A stretch of DNA of 64,000 nucleotides from Rhodoferax sp. U2-2l (GCF_020594515.1 NZ_JAJCTH010000009.1:1-64000); one strand, 5' to 3'. Positions 26,208 to 35,790 are shown, counted from the first letter of the stretch. Notes: a model not told the origin generated them from the letters alone. Numbers and translations: made by a program.

Positions 26208-27170
26208 TCAGGCGAATCTTTTTCTGTACACCTGTTCAATCATTCTTGCACCTGTTTTCCAAAGCGGCGATGTCAATGGGGCGGGCTGTTGTTGCGCCAG
26301 CTTCGGCTGCAAGCCGTCAAATCCACGTACCCGAAAAGCATCACGGTTGCGGTCCAGAAAAGCGCAGAGCTTTTTAAACCGTTTCACCACCACATCGTCT
26401 GGCCTGTTTTTGGCCGGGTTGAGTAGCTCAAAGTTGTGCGACAACAACACAAACGCCCCTCGCTCTTGTTCTAAAGCCTGCCACAACAGCCCCTCAATTT
26501 CTTCATACGAACAAGCCGTCAATTGCGCGTGGCGCAGTTTGCCGGTGCCGTCGTTAAAGACCGTCATGGGGTACTCGTACATCCCGTTGCAGGCAAAAGG
26601 CTCCACTGCCGCCACGTTTGGCATCACACCGCTCTCGGGGCCAAAGTAGCTGGCGTTGTAGCTGCTGTCAAAAACAAGTCCGTTGGCATGCAGCGCATGC
26701 AGCGTGTCCTGGTTAAAACCAAAGTTGCCAGCGCGAAATGCGTTGATGTTTTTGCCACCCGCCTGTGTTAGCAGCTTCAAACCGGTTGCCAGCAGGGCTG
26801 TTTGCTCGGCTTGGGTGAACTGCCGCAGGTGTTGCCGATTGGCGTGTGGGGTGTCAATCACCGCGACAGGCGCCGCAGCAAGCCATTCAGCGTGCAAGTG
26901 GAGTTGCACCTCTTGCTGGTTTAGCGCGAGCAATTCGACGATTTCCGCCAAGGGCTCGGGGCCGAAGCGCAGCGAAAAAAGTGGCTCGACAAAACACACA
27001 CTTGTCAGGCCATGGTCTTTGAAAACTTCGGCTTGATAAGCCAGCCCAAAACTTCCTTGACTGGTGGGGCCATAGATGTATTCACGGAATGCGTGTGGAA
27101 AACGATCTTCCAGGCTGGCGCCACCGTTGCACCAGATTTCAACATCAATCGTAAAAAAGACATCCAGCAT
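26208..27170 (-). CDS. Polysaccharide deacetylase-like protein
   Basis: The 320-residue protein starts MLDVFFTIDVEIWCNGG, with the first catalytic Asp region of the NodB/CE4 fold, and has VQLHLHAEWL as the H-X-H metal motif, followed by INAFRAGNFGFNQDTL and FVLLSHNFELLN near the end. It has no signal peptide. It converges on the ATP-grasp gene with 14 nt between stops, so together with 23279-26193 it repeats the functional set seen at 11759-14472. A cytoplasmic deacetylase exposing an amine for the ligase is a reasonable but unproven reading. Confidence 0.78.
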   Translation of the reverse strand: MLDVFFTIDVEIWCNGGASLEDRFPHAFREYIYGPTSQGSFGLAYQAEVFKDHGLTSVCFVEPLFSLRFGPEPLAEIVELLALNQQEVQLHLHAEWLAAAPVAVIDTPHANRQHLRQFTQAEQTALLATGLKLLTQAGGKNINAFRAGNFGFNQDTLHALHANGLVFDSSYNASYFGPESGVMPNVAAVEPFACNGMYEYPMTVFNDGTGKLRHAQLTACSYEEIEGLLWQALEQERGAFVLLSHNFELLNPAKNRPDDVVVKRFKKLCAFLDRNRDAFRVRGFDGLQPKLAQQQPAPLTSPLWKTGARMIEQVYRKRFA

Positions 27171-27441
27171 GACGGTTCTCGGTTTTGTGAGGAATTTTGA
27201 AGTCGAGTAGATGCCAAAAGGCAGCGCCGTACTGTGCGCCGCTTTGTGGTTTCAGTTTACAAGCATATTCGACGGCTACCCACCTGATGCTGATAAGGTC
27301 GCAGAAGTTGATGCCGCGTACTCGACATCAACCACCCAACCTAATTGGGCGGCCTTTAGGAGACGGTTGACATAGCTGGCTATCCAATGCAACACTCAAT
27401 TTGATCGTGTTTAGGGTAGACACAAATTGAATGGAGTCGAA

Positions 27442-28065
27442 ATGAACTTTGAAAAGCAAGTTAACAAAGGGCACTACAACTTTAGGTCGTACATGGACAA
27501 AGGCCGTTGGATAAGTGTTTGGCACCAACTCAATGAAGTCATCAAACTTGACCCGGCGACGGTGCTTGAAGTCGGCCCTGGGCCAGGCCTGTTCAAAAAC
27601 GTGGCATCCAACTTTGGTGTCCACGTGGAAACCATTGATCTGGACCCGGAACTGAAGCCGGATCATGTTGGCTCCGCGACCGCGCTGCCGTTTGACGACG
27701 CGGCTTTTGATGTGACTTGTGCCTTTCAAATGCTTGAGCATTTGCCCTATTCGGTCTCATTGGATGCGTTCAGAGAAATGGTCAGGGTCAGCAAAAAAGC
27801 GGTCATCATCAGTCTGCCAGATGCACAGTCGGTCTTCAGGTGGCAAGTCTGGATTCCGAATGTGGCGGCCTTTGACCGATTGATACCACCAATGGGAAGT
27901 AAACCGAAAGAACATGTATTTGACGGTGAGCATTACTGGGAAATCAACAAAGTAGGCTACATGCTTGACAAGGTAACTCAAGACTTCGCGAAAATCGGCA
28001 AATTAGAAAAAACTTATCGGGTTAAGGAAAATCCATACCATAGATTTTTTATTTTTAAAAAATAA
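27442..28065 (+). CDS. SAM-dependent methyltransferase (class I)
   Basis: The 207-residue protein has methyltransferase motif I VLEVGPGPGLFKNVASNFG, motif II-like acidic strand VETIDLDPEL, and FDVTCAFQMLEHLPY. The family is the Methyltransf_11 group, often sugar or lipid methylators in O-antigen loci. ATG 27442 has a GGAG ribosome binding site five bases upstream, better than the upstream TTG. The C-terminus is short and basic. It is a single gene between two spacers; GC is moderate to low. Confidence 0.82.
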   Translation: MNFEKQVNKGHYNFRSYMDKGRWISVWHQLNEVIKLDPATVLEVGPGPGLFKNVASNFGVHVETIDLDPELKPDHVGSATALPFDDAAFDVTCAFQMLEHLPYSVSLDAFREMVRVSKKAVIISLPDAQSVFRWQVWIPNVAAFDRLIPPMGSKPKEHVFDGEHYWEINKVGYMLDKVTQDFAKIGKLEKTYRVKENPYHRFFIFKK

Positions 28066-28073
28066 AGTGATTT

Positions 28074-28088
28074 CGTTAATTTTTAACG
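28074..28088 (+). terminator. Weak stem-loop after the methyltransferase gene
   Basis: CGTTAA and TTAACG form a perfect 6-bp stem with a 3-base loop nine bases after the stop, followed by a T-rich run. The stem is AT-rich, so it is at best a weak terminator. Confidence 0.35.
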
Positions 28089-28268
28089 TGATTTATTTAG
28101 CAAATTTCTAGTCTGCTGGCAGTATTTTTAATTTCTTGATGCATAGTGTGCAGAACCTTCTCACAGAGCAGGTCCGTTCTGCTGGGTGCATTGAGCCATC
28201 CCATTTGGTTGCCCCAAAGATAGCGACAGACCAATACGCTTGAGCGCTACGCACCTACCATCCACCGT

Positions 28269-30248
28269 ATGACCGACCACACCAAGCCCAGTTTCAGGCT
28301 CGACATCAACGGCCTGCGCGCGTGGGCGGTTGCTGTTGTGGTTTTTTACCACTTCGGTGTGCCCGGCTTTGCCGGCGGGTTTGTGGGTGTGGACGTGTTT
28401 TTTGTCATCTCAGGTTTTTTGATGACGGGTCTGGTGGTCAAGGGCCTGGAGCGCGGCACCTTCTCTGTGCTGGGGTTTTACATGGCGCGCGGCAGGCGGA
28501 TCGTGCCGGCACTGGTGGTGCTGTGTGCGGTGCTGCTGGCGCTGGGCTGGTTTGTGCTGCTGCCGCCAGACTACAAGATGCTCAGCACGCACGCGGTGTA
28601 CGCGCTGTCGTTTTTGTCCAACGTGGAGTTTTGGCAAGAGGCGGGCTACTTTGACGTGGCCTCGCATGAGAAGTGGTTGCTGCACACCTGGTCGCTATCC
28701 GTAGAGTGGCAGTTTTACCTGATTTTGCCGCTGGTGCTGTGGGCGGTGTGGCGCCTCAAGCCCGGGCGGGCGGCACAAACCTGGGCCATTGGCCTGGGCC
28801 TGGCGGCATCGTTGGCTGCGTCGGTTTGGGTCACCGGCAGTAACGCAAGTGCGGCTTTCTATTTGTTGCACACCCGGGCTTGGGAGATGTTGGGCGGCGG
28901 GCTGGTGTTTTTGCTGGCGGGCAAGCTGACGCTGTCGGTTGCACAGAGACGCATTGTTGAGGCGGCGGGGCTGCTGCTGATTGTGCTAGCCGTGGTGGTT
29001 TTTGACAAAGGAACGGTCTGGCCTGGCTGGCGGGCGGTGTTGCCGGTGATGGCCGCCATGCTGGTTTTGGTGGCCAATCGCACGTCGGTGTGGACGGCAA
29101 GCGCCTTGCCGCAGTGGCTGGGTGACAGGTCGTATTCGCTGTATTTGTGGCATTGGCCGGTGGTTGTGGCTTTGGTTTATGTCGACCTCAGAGATAACCC
29201 CTTGGCCATGGTCGCGGGCATTGCGCTCACGGTGGTTTTGGGCCATGTGTCTTATGTGTGGGTAGAAAACACGTCGCGCAGGTTTTTGGAACTGCACCGG
29301 ATACCGTTGGCGGCGGGTGTCTTGACAACGGCTGCCGTTGCCGTTGTGTTGCCCGCTGTGGGTATCTGGAAGCAGCAGGGGGTGAGAAGCCGGTTTGCGC
29401 CTGTCATTGAATTGGCAGCGGCAGAGGCCAACAATGTGAACCTGCGGCGCGGTGTGTGCCACCCGGGTGATGGCGTGGCGTATCCGTCGTGTGTTTACGG
29501 TGGTACTGCTTGGAAAGTGATTGCCTTGGGTGATAGTCATGCAGATGCACTGGTTAGCGCCATTGCCCAGGCGCAACCCAAAGGGGATGCCGGTGTGGTT
29601 CAGTGGACTTACAGTGGTTGTCAGTTTGTGGCGGGTTTAAAGCACACGCCCCGCCACATGTCGGGGCAACATCCTGATTACAAATGCAGTGCGTTCCTAG
29701 AGTGGGCGGTTTCCCGGTTGGGAGTATTGCCAAAGACGATCCCAGTCATCATCATCAATCGATACGCGCAAGCGGCCTTTGGCCACAATGAAGATCGTCG
29801 TGCGTTGGATGTACCTCAGGTGTACTTTTCAAAAATTGTTGACAGCGCAACGCCTGAGTTTTTGGCCGAATTTGGGCAGCGCATGACGCAGTCAGCCTGC
29901 GAATTGGCCAAGCACCGCACGGTCTACATGGTGCGGCCCATTCCGGAAATGGGTTTCAACGTGCCTAAAACGCTGTCAAGGCGAATGATTGTGGGTTTGA
30001 ACAACGACTTGTCCATTCCCATCGAGGCCTACCGCCAGCGCAACGACTGGGTATGGGCGGCGCAGGATGCAGCGCGTGACCAATGCGGCATCAAAATCTT
30101 GGACCCCATCCCGTACCTCTGCCGTGACGGCCGCTGTTACGGTAGCCAAAATGGCCGCCCCATCTATTCTGATGATGACCATTTGAGTGAATTTGGCAAC
30201 AAACTGCTGGTGCCGATGTTTGCGCGGGTGTTTAAAGAGCTACCCTGA
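28269..30248 (+). CDS. OafA-type acyltransferase with C-terminal SGNH domain
   Basis: The 659-residue protein has an N-terminal acyltransferase-3 membrane domain (FRLDINGLRAWAVAVVVFYH, GVDVFFVISGFLMTG, HTWSLSVEWQFYLILPL) of about 360 residues. A periplasmic SGNH hydrolase-like domain follows, with VIALGDSHADALVSAI (block I serine) and DDDHLSEFGNKL (block V Asp-His). This is the OafA/LPS O-acetyltransferase architecture: the membrane part moves an acyl group across and the SGNH part attaches it to the glycan. The length is normal for the family. It is probably its own transcription unit, separated from the next gene by a REP-like hairpin. Confidence 0.9.
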   Translation: MTDHTKPSFRLDINGLRAWAVAVVVFYHFGVPGFAGGFVGVDVFFVISGFLMTGLVVKGLERGTFSVLGFYMARGRRIVPALVVLCAVLLALGWFVLLPPDYKMLSTHAVYALSFLSNVEFWQEAGYFDVASHEKWLLHTWSLSVEWQFYLILPLVLWAVWRLKPGRAAQTWAIGLGLAASLAASVWVTGSNASAAFYLLHTRAWEMLGGGLVFLLAGKLTLSVAQRRIVEAAGLLLIVLAVVVFDKGTVWPGWRAVLPVMAAMLVLVANRTSVWTASALPQWLGDRSYSLYLWHWPVVVALVYVDLRDNPLAMVAGIALTVVLGHVSYVWVENTSRRFLELHRIPLAAGVLTTAAVAVVLPAVGIWKQQGVRSRFAPVIELAAAEANNVNLRRGVCHPGDGVAYPSCVYGGTAWKVIALGDSHADALVSAIAQAQPKGDAGVVQWTYSGCQFVAGLKHTPRHMSGQHPDYKCSAFLEWAVSRLGVLPKTIPVIIINRYAQAAFGHNEDRRALDVPQVYFSKIVDSATPEFLAEFGQRMTQSACELAKHRTVYMVRPIPEMGFNVPKTLSRRMIVGLNNDLSIPIEAYRQRNDWVWAAQDAARDQCGIKILDPIPYLCRDGRCYGSQNGRPIYSDDDHLSEFGNKLLVPMFARVFKELP

Positions 30249-30272
30249 AAACGCCAAAATCAGGTTGACTTC

Positions 30273-30303
30273 ATGGACTGCGGGTCGCAGCCCGCAATGA
30301 CAG
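30273..30303 (-). repeat. REP-like hairpin, copy 1
   Basis: On the minus strand this reads as the REP consensus GTCATTGCGGG, a 6-base loop, then CCCGCAGTCCATG. The stem is TGCGGG/CCCGCA (30279-30284 with 30291-30296). It lies between two plus-strand genes. The same element recurs at 38776, 39678, 45973 and 60821. Confidence 0.7.
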
Positions 30304-30385
30304 CCGGTTTGTCAACGCGTACCAGTACGTACAACCAGACGTGGTCGAATTGCAACATGGTTGCTCATGTTTTGTAAGGAAGCTT

Positions 30386-32014
30386 ATGTTGATCAAAGCC
30401 GATAGCCCGGGCGTTAGCGACCTTTCTGCCGACTTGGTGATCATTGGTGCCGGGGCGGCAGGCATCACGCTGGCGCGCCAGTTTGCCAAAACCCGCACGT
30501 CGGTTTTGCTGGTGGAAAGTGGTGGCCTAGAGCGGGACGAGGCGCAGCAAGACCTGTACATGGGCGAACAGCTGGGCCTGCCAGATTTGCCTTTGCATGT
30601 GTCGCGCCTGCGCTACTTTGGTGGCAGCACCAACCATTGGGCGGGCTGGTGCAGACCCCTGGAGCCTGAAGACTTTGCCAGCCGCAAAGATTGGCCTGAA
30701 AGCGGCTGGCCCATCAGGCGCAGCGATCTGGACGCGTATTACCGCCAGGCGGCAGATCTGGTAGAGCTGGGCCACAGCGCTTTTGATGACTTGGGGTTTT
30801 GGCAGCGCCAGCCGGGTGGTGCGCAGTTGCAGGCGCTGGCGCTGCCCACCGACAGGCTGCGCACGGCGCTGTTTCAGGTGAGCCCGCCCACCCGGTTTGG
30901 CGAGCGTTACCGGCAAGACATGGAGGCGGCAGGCAACATCAAGGTGCTGCTGGGTGCCAATGTGCTGGAGCTGTTACCCGACAAAGCAGCGGTGGGCGGG
31001 GCTAAAAAGGTGGCTGGCCTGGTGGCGACTACCGACGCCGGTAAGCGCATCAAGGTGTCTGGCAAGCAGTTTGTGCTGGCGGTGGGGGGCATGGAGACGC
31101 CGCGCATCTTGCTGTCTTCCACTCAAATGCACGCCCATGGCGCGGGCAATGAGCATGATTTGGTGGGCCGGTATTTTCAGGACCACCCTTGGGTGACCAG
31201 TGCCGCAGCGCTGCGGTTTGCATCCACACCCAAGGTGCCGACCCAGTTGCCGCTTTACTTTGACATCACCGAGTTGGCCGGTGCGCAGGTGTTTGGTGCC
31301 CTTGCACCCAACCCGGCCCGGGCGGTAGAGGCGGGCGTGGGTGGCTTCAGGCTGTGGCTGCGGCCCAGCACGGTGTCCAGCCAGGGCATGGATTCTTTGC
31401 GGCAAACCTATGCCGAGGTATCTGCGGGCAAGCTGCCCGATCGTTTGGGTGAACACGTGGGCAACATGCTGGCGGACTGGGATGTGATTGCCAACAACAT
31501 TTACAAGACCGCGTTCAACACCCCCCACGATTGGCTGAATGTGGGCACCGGCAAAATTTTGGGGGCGTCGATTGACCTGAATTTTGAGCAAAAACCCCGG
31601 TTTGACAGCCGGGTTACTCTGGGCAAGGCGGTAGACCGGTTTGGCATTCGCCGCGTGAACGTGGATTGGCGCCTGGGCGACGAAGACCGCCGCACCGCCA
31701 CCACGGCCCTGCAGTGGGCCGCCGAAGCATTTGGCCAGATGGAGCTGGGCCGCACGCGCGTCACGCTGGACCTGAGCCATAACAAGCCCTGGCCCGAAGA
31801 CATGAAGGGCAGCAGCCACCACATGGGCACCGCCCGTATGGCGGCTACGCCAGACAAAGGGGTGGTCAATGCGGACAGTCGGGTGCACTCTGTTGACAAC
31901 CTCTACATCGCGGGCAGCGCCGTGTTTCCCACCAGTGGTTATGCCAACCCCACGCTGACCATTGTGGCGCTGGCCTTGCGGCTGGCCGACCACCTGAAAG
32001 GGCGGCTGGCATGA
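30386..32014 (+). CDS. GMC-family FAD-dependent oxidoreductase
   Basis: The 542-residue protein has an N-terminal FAD-binding motif IIGAGAAGITLARQ (Gly21-Gly26), a YFGGSTNHWAGWCRPL segment as in GMC oxidoreductases, and the C-terminal SSHHMGTARM and NLYIAGSAVFPTSGYANPT motifs that carry the catalytic histidine region. It oxidises an alcohol, probably on a sugar. There is no Tat or Sec signal, so it should be cytoplasmic unless exported with a partner. ATG 30386 has an AAGGA ribosome binding site five bases upstream. It is first in a series of overlapping genes running to 38206. Confidence 0.85.
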   Translation: MLIKADSPGVSDLSADLVIIGAGAAGITLARQFAKTRTSVLLVESGGLERDEAQQDLYMGEQLGLPDLPLHVSRLRYFGGSTNHWAGWCRPLEPEDFASRKDWPESGWPIRRSDLDAYYRQAADLVELGHSAFDDLGFWQRQPGGAQLQALALPTDRLRTALFQVSPPTRFGERYRQDMEAAGNIKVLLGANVLELLPDKAAVGGAKKVAGLVATTDAGKRIKVSGKQFVLAVGGMETPRILLSSTQMHAHGAGNEHDLVGRYFQDHPWVTSAAALRFASTPKVPTQLPLYFDITELAGAQVFGALAPNPARAVEAGVGGFRLWLRPSTVSSQGMDSLRQTYAEVSAGKLPDRLGEHVGNMLADWDVIANNIYKTAFNTPHDWLNVGTGKILGASIDLNFEQKPRFDSRVTLGKAVDRFGIRRVNVDWRLGDEDRRTATTALQWAAEAFGQMELGRTRVTLDLSHNKPWPEDMKGSSHHMGTARMAATPDKGVVNADSRVHSVDNLYIAGSAVFPTSGYANPTLTIVALALRLADHLKGRLA

Positions 32015-33591
32015 GCGCGCAACGCATGGCGCTGGCCGGGGCCACGGCACTTTTGGGCGTGCTGGCGGTGTTGCCCATTTACTGGGTCACTTACATCCCC
32101 GCCAACGACTACCCTTTTCATTTGGCGCGCATCTCGATCTTGTCGATGGGTGAGCCATCCGGGCTGCTGGGTACGGTGTACCAGTTTGGCAGCTGGCTGC
32201 TGCCCAACATGGCGATGGATGCGTTTGCCCTGCCGCTGACCCCATGGATGTCACCCGAGGCAGCAGTCAAGCTGTTTCTGGCGGTGATGCAACTGGCTTT
32301 TTTGGGGGGGTGTGTGGCGCTGCACCGCGCGGCTTTTGGGCGCTACTCGGCTTGGCCGCTGCTGTGCGGGCTGCTGCTGTACAACGGCATTTTTCTGTAC
32401 GGCTTTTTCAATTACCTGTTTGCCGCCGCGTTGGCGCTGCTGGGGGCGGCGCTTTGGCTGCGCTCCAGCCCGGGTTGGCCGCGTTACCTGGTGGCGTTTG
32501 GGGTGGCTGTGGCGCTGATGTGGGGCCATATGGGGGGCTTTGCGGTGTATGCCATCTTGGTGGGGTCGTGCCAGCTGCATACACGGCTGGCCACATCTGC
32601 CAGGGCCAATCTGCCATCGGCTTTGGTAGCTCTGGCGGTGGATGCTATGCCCTTCATCGCCGCGCTGGCGCTGTTTGTGCTGGTGTCCCCGGGCACAGAG
32701 CGCGCGGGTGATGGCCTGGTTTACAGCGCCTGGTGGGGCGCAAAGCCATTTGGCGCCTTGTTCACCCTGCAAAGCGGTGTGTTGTGGGCTGACGTGGTGG
32801 TGGGGTTGGCGCTGCTTGCCCTGGTGGTGGGGCTGCTGGCAACGCGCCAACTGGCGGTGAGTGGTGCGCTGCTGACGGCTGCGGGCATGCTGTGGCTGGC
32901 TTTTGTGGTGCTGCCGCCCGGTTTGCTGGGCTCGGATTTTGCCGATGTGCGCTTGGTGCCGCTGGCTGCGTTGGTGTCGCTGGTGGCGTTGGCGCCCAAG
33001 CTGGGTAGCCGCAAAAGCACCGAGGCGCTGGTTTTGGTGGTGGCGTTGGGCGTGGGTGGGGTCAAGACTGTGGCGCTGCTCAGTGATTGGCGGGCGCAGC
33101 AGCCCAAAGTCGACACCATCGTTTTGGCCATGCAAAAACTGCCGGGGGCGTCGACCCTTTTTGCGGCCACCACCGAGCCTTATCCGGGCATGGTGCTCAC
33201 CACGCCGGGCGCGCGCGAAGCCTGGCACCCGCCACGCAAACACGTGGCCTCGTATGCATCGGTGCACGGACCGGTGTTTGTGCCCATGACCTTTGCCGAC
33301 CCGCACAAGCAGCCTATGGTGATGGCGCCGCAGTACCAGGGCATCAAGGCGCTGCAGGGCGACAACCCGTTCAAGGTGCCAGCGGTGGCAGACCTGCAGG
33401 CGGTGGCTGCGCGCATTGCCTCGCAGGTTGGCGCACCGGACGGGCCGCCGCTGGTCGGTGTGTATCTGCTGGTGGTGGGTACCGAGCGCTATGGCGCGCT
33501 GCCTGTGCTGGCTGGCTTCAAGGTGTTTGAGGCGGGCCAGGGTTTTGCGATCTATCAATGGGCGCCTGTGGTCGGAGGCCAAGGTGGCTGA
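32011..33591 (+). CDS. Polytopic membrane protein, unrecognised (possible GT-C-like)
   Basis: The 526-residue protein has about ten hydrophobic segments in its first 370 residues and a soluble C-terminal domain of about 150 residues, probably periplasmic. The first loop reads YIPANDYPFHLARISIL, with Asp and His residues at the place where GT-C transferases hold catalytic residues, but I cannot name the family. Its ATG overlaps the GMC gene stop (ATGA), and the next gene starts inside its end (8-nt overlap), so it is translationally coupled on both sides. Confidence 0.6.
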   Translation: MSAQRMALAGATALLGVLAVLPIYWVTYIPANDYPFHLARISILSMGEPSGLLGTVYQFGSWLLPNMAMDAFALPLTPWMSPEAAVKLFLAVMQLAFLGGCVALHRAAFGRYSAWPLLCGLLLYNGIFLYGFFNYLFAAALALLGAALWLRSSPGWPRYLVAFGVAVALMWGHMGGFAVYAILVGSCQLHTRLATSARANLPSALVALAVDAMPFIAALALFVLVSPGTERAGDGLVYSAWWGAKPFGALFTLQSGVLWADVVVGLALLALVVGLLATRQLAVSGALLTAAGMLWLAFVVLPPGLLGSDFADVRLVPLAALVSLVALAPKLGSRKSTEALVLVVALGVGGVKTVALLSDWRAQQPKVDTIVLAMQKLPGASTLFAATTEPYPGMVLTTPGAREAWHPPRKHVASYASVHGPVFVPMTFADPHKQPMVMAPQYQGIKALQGDNPFKVPAVADLQAVAARIASQVGAPDGPPLVGVYLLVVGTERYGALPVLAGFKVFEAGQGFAIYQWAPVVGGQGG

Positions 33592-34735
33592 CAAACGCGC
33601 GGTAGTCATCGGCGGCGGCTTTTTTGGCTGCGCCACTGCCATCCATCTGGCGCAAAAAGGCTGGCGCGTGGATGTGCTGGAGCAGGGTGACCAACTGATG
33701 CAACGCGCCTCGTACGTCAACCAGGCGCGGCTGCACAACGGCTACCACTACCCGCGCAGTTTTCAGACAGCCATTCGCAGCCGCGCCAACATGCCGCAGT
33801 TTTGCGAGCTGTACCCGCAGGCGGTGTTTACCGAGTTTCGGCCGCTGTATGCCATCGCGCGGTTTGACTCCAAGGTGTCGGCGCGGGGTTTTGCGCACTT
33901 TTGTAAGGCATCGGGCATACCGCTGCAGCGGGCCACGCCCGAAGACCGAAGCCTGTTTGACCATCGGTTGGTAGAAGAGGTGTTTGAGGCGGTGGAGCCT
34001 GCATTTGATTCAACGGCTTTGTTGGCGCAGGCACTCAAAGTCATGCCCGCACTGGGTGTGCGCGTTCACCTGCAGACGCGGGTGACGGGTGTGGCCCATG
34101 CCGCCGCAACAGCGCAAGGGCTGGAGGTGAGTACGCAGGATGGCGGCAGATTTTCCGCGCCCTGGGTGTTTAACTGCACCTATGCCGCGCTGAACCATGT
34201 CAGTGGCCGGGGCGGGCCGCCGCAGATGTCGCTGCAGCACAAGATTTCAGAGGTGTTGCTGGTGCAGCCACCGCCAGAGCTGAAGGGCCGGGGCATCACG
34301 CTGATGGATGGCGATTTTTTCTCCATCATGCCTTTTCCGGCGCGCGGGCTGCATTCGCTCACCCATGTGCGTCACACGCACCATGTGAGCTGGGTTGAAA
34401 ACAGCCAGAGCGGCCAGCCGGTCAACCCGCTGCGCCAACTGGAAGACTATTTGGCTGGTCACCCGCAGGGTGCGATGGGCCGGTCACGTGGGCCGTGGAT
34501 GATTCGGGATGCGCAGCGCTTTGTGCCCAGCATCCAGAACGTGAAGGTGGTCGAGCCGCTGTTTGATGTGAAAACCCTGATGACCAAAACCGCCGTGGAC
34601 GATGCGCGGCCCATTTTGTTTCACCGTGACGCCGCCATGCCCAACTTGATCTCTATCATGGGCGGCAAGATCGACAATATTTTTGATGTGCTGACCTATC
34701 TTGACAAGCTGCTTTCACCCAGGAGTCCATCATGA
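33584..34735 (+). CDS. FAD-dependent oxidoreductase (DAO-like), GTG start
   Basis: The 383-residue protein begins with a Rossmann motif AVVIGGGFFGCATAIHLA and VDVLEQGDQLMQRAS, the D-amino-acid-oxidase-like FAD fold. ARLHNGYHYPRSFQTAI follows and is typical of the EPS-associated members. The start is GTG at 33584, supported by a GGAGG ribosome binding site about five bases upstream and by the family N-terminus. It overlaps the previous stop by 8 nt and the next ATG by 4 nt. The likely role is oxidation of a sugar or amino-sugar group; the substrate is unknown. Confidence 0.8.
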   Translation: MADKRAVVIGGGFFGCATAIHLAQKGWRVDVLEQGDQLMQRASYVNQARLHNGYHYPRSFQTAIRSRANMPQFCELYPQAVFTEFRPLYAIARFDSKVSARGFAHFCKASGIPLQRATPEDRSLFDHRLVEEVFEAVEPAFDSTALLAQALKVMPALGVRVHLQTRVTGVAHAAATAQGLEVSTQDGGRFSAPWVFNCTYAALNHVSGRGGPPQMSLQHKISEVLLVQPPPELKGRGITLMDGDFFSIMPFPARGLHSLTHVRHTHHVSWVENSQSGQPVNPLRQLEDYLAGHPQGAMGRSRGPWMIRDAQRFVPSIQNVKVVEPLFDVKTLMTKTAVDDARPILFHRDAAMPNLISIMGGKIDNIFDVLTYLDKLLSPRSPS

Positions 34736-35790
34736 GTACAAGCAAAGCCCCCGGCGCACGGCTTCCCCGGGAGGTGTTCCCTTCGGTGGTGCTGCCCTTG
34801 CTGGACGCCGAGGGCTTCATCGAGGGGTATGTGGAGCGCTTGGTGGCCCTGCTGCAGGCCGACTTTGAGTTTTACGAGGTGATTCTGGTCAACAACGGTT
34901 GTCAGGACCGCACGCAGGAGCGCATTGTCAGCTTGCAGGCGCGGCTGCCCAATCTGGCGCTGTTCAACCTGGCCAGCCGGTACAGCATGGCCATTGCCAC
35001 CATTGCCGGGCTGGACCACGCCATTGGCGACTATGTGATTGTGCTGGACCCCCGGCAAGACCCGCCCAGCCTGGTCAGGCCGCTGATTGCGGCCGCGCTG
35101 GAAGAAAAAGACATCGTGTATGCGGTGACACGCGAGCGCGCTGCAGCGAAAACTTTTTATTACCAGATGGAAAACCGGTTTTTGAAGGCGCTGGGGCGGC
35201 TCAACCGCATCAAGCTGCCGCCAGCGCTCTCCAGCGCGCGGCTGTTCAGCCGCCGGGCCTTGAACTTTATTTTGAAAGCGGTGGACCGGCACCGGATTTT
35301 GTCGGTGGCGCCCGCGCTGTCGGGTTACAGCATCCAACAGATCACCTACACGCCCGAGCCGGTGCCCGACGCGGGTGGCGGTGGGTTGAACTGGTTTTAC
35401 TCGGCCTACCGGGCGGTGGAGCTGACCCTGTCGCTCTCGCCCAAGCCCTTGCGGCTGGTGTCGATTGTGTCGGTGGGCATCAGCTTCATGACGGTGATCT
35501 ACAGCATTTACGTGGTGATTTACTGGCTGACGCACGCGTCGGTGGCGTCGGGGTGGGCGTCGCTGTCGTTGCAGATTTCGGTGCTGTTTTTCTTCTTGAG
35601 CCTGGTGCTGGCGGTGATGTCGGAATACATGCAGCAGATTTTGGAAAACATCGGGAGGCGACCTTTGTACTTTTACACCACCCAAAGCAACAGCAGCGTG
35701 ATGGCCTACGCGCCGGATTTGAACGTGGCCGAAGAGGGTGACCGTGCTTTGACGCCGAGCGCGGAGCCCGCTTTGGCTGCGGTGAAATGA
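34732..35790 (+). CDS. GtrB/DPM-like GT2 protein with altered catalytic motifs
   Basis: The 352-residue protein has a GT2 N-terminal domain and two C-terminal transmembrane helices, the layout of GtrB/ArnC/polyprenyl-phosphate glycosyltransferases. The usual motifs are changed: the family DADLQDPPE reads VLDPRQDPPS, and the SRN-GKEAA-like stretch reads SRYSMAIATIAGLD. The protein may use a different donor or act without the normal metal site. It would make or present a polyprenyl-linked sugar at the inner membrane. It is coupled to its neighbours by 4-nt overlaps at both ends. Confidence 0.78.
   Translation: MSTSKAPGARLPREVFPSVVLPLLDAEGFIEGYVERLVALLQADFEFYEVILVNNGCQDRTQERIVSLQARLPNLALFNLASRYSMAIATIAGLDHAIGDYVIVLDPRQDPPSLVRPLIAAALEEKDIVYAVTRERAAAKTFYYQMENRFLKALGRLNRIKLPPALSSARLFSRRALNFILKAVDRHRILSVAPALSGYSIQQITYTPEPVPDAGGGGLNWFYSAYRAVELTLSLSPKPLRLVSIVSVGISFMTVIYSIYVVIYWLTHASVASGWASLSLQISVLFFFLSLVLAVMSEYMQQILENIGRRPLYFYTTQSNSSVMAYAPDLNVAEEGDRALTPSAEPALAAVK

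Noticed and set aside
32251..33738. 495-codon minus-strand open frame opposite the membrane protein and oxidoreductase
   Set aside because: The composition (His, Gln and Arg runs) is typical of antisense frames in GC-rich genes, and it spans two well-supported overlapping genes.
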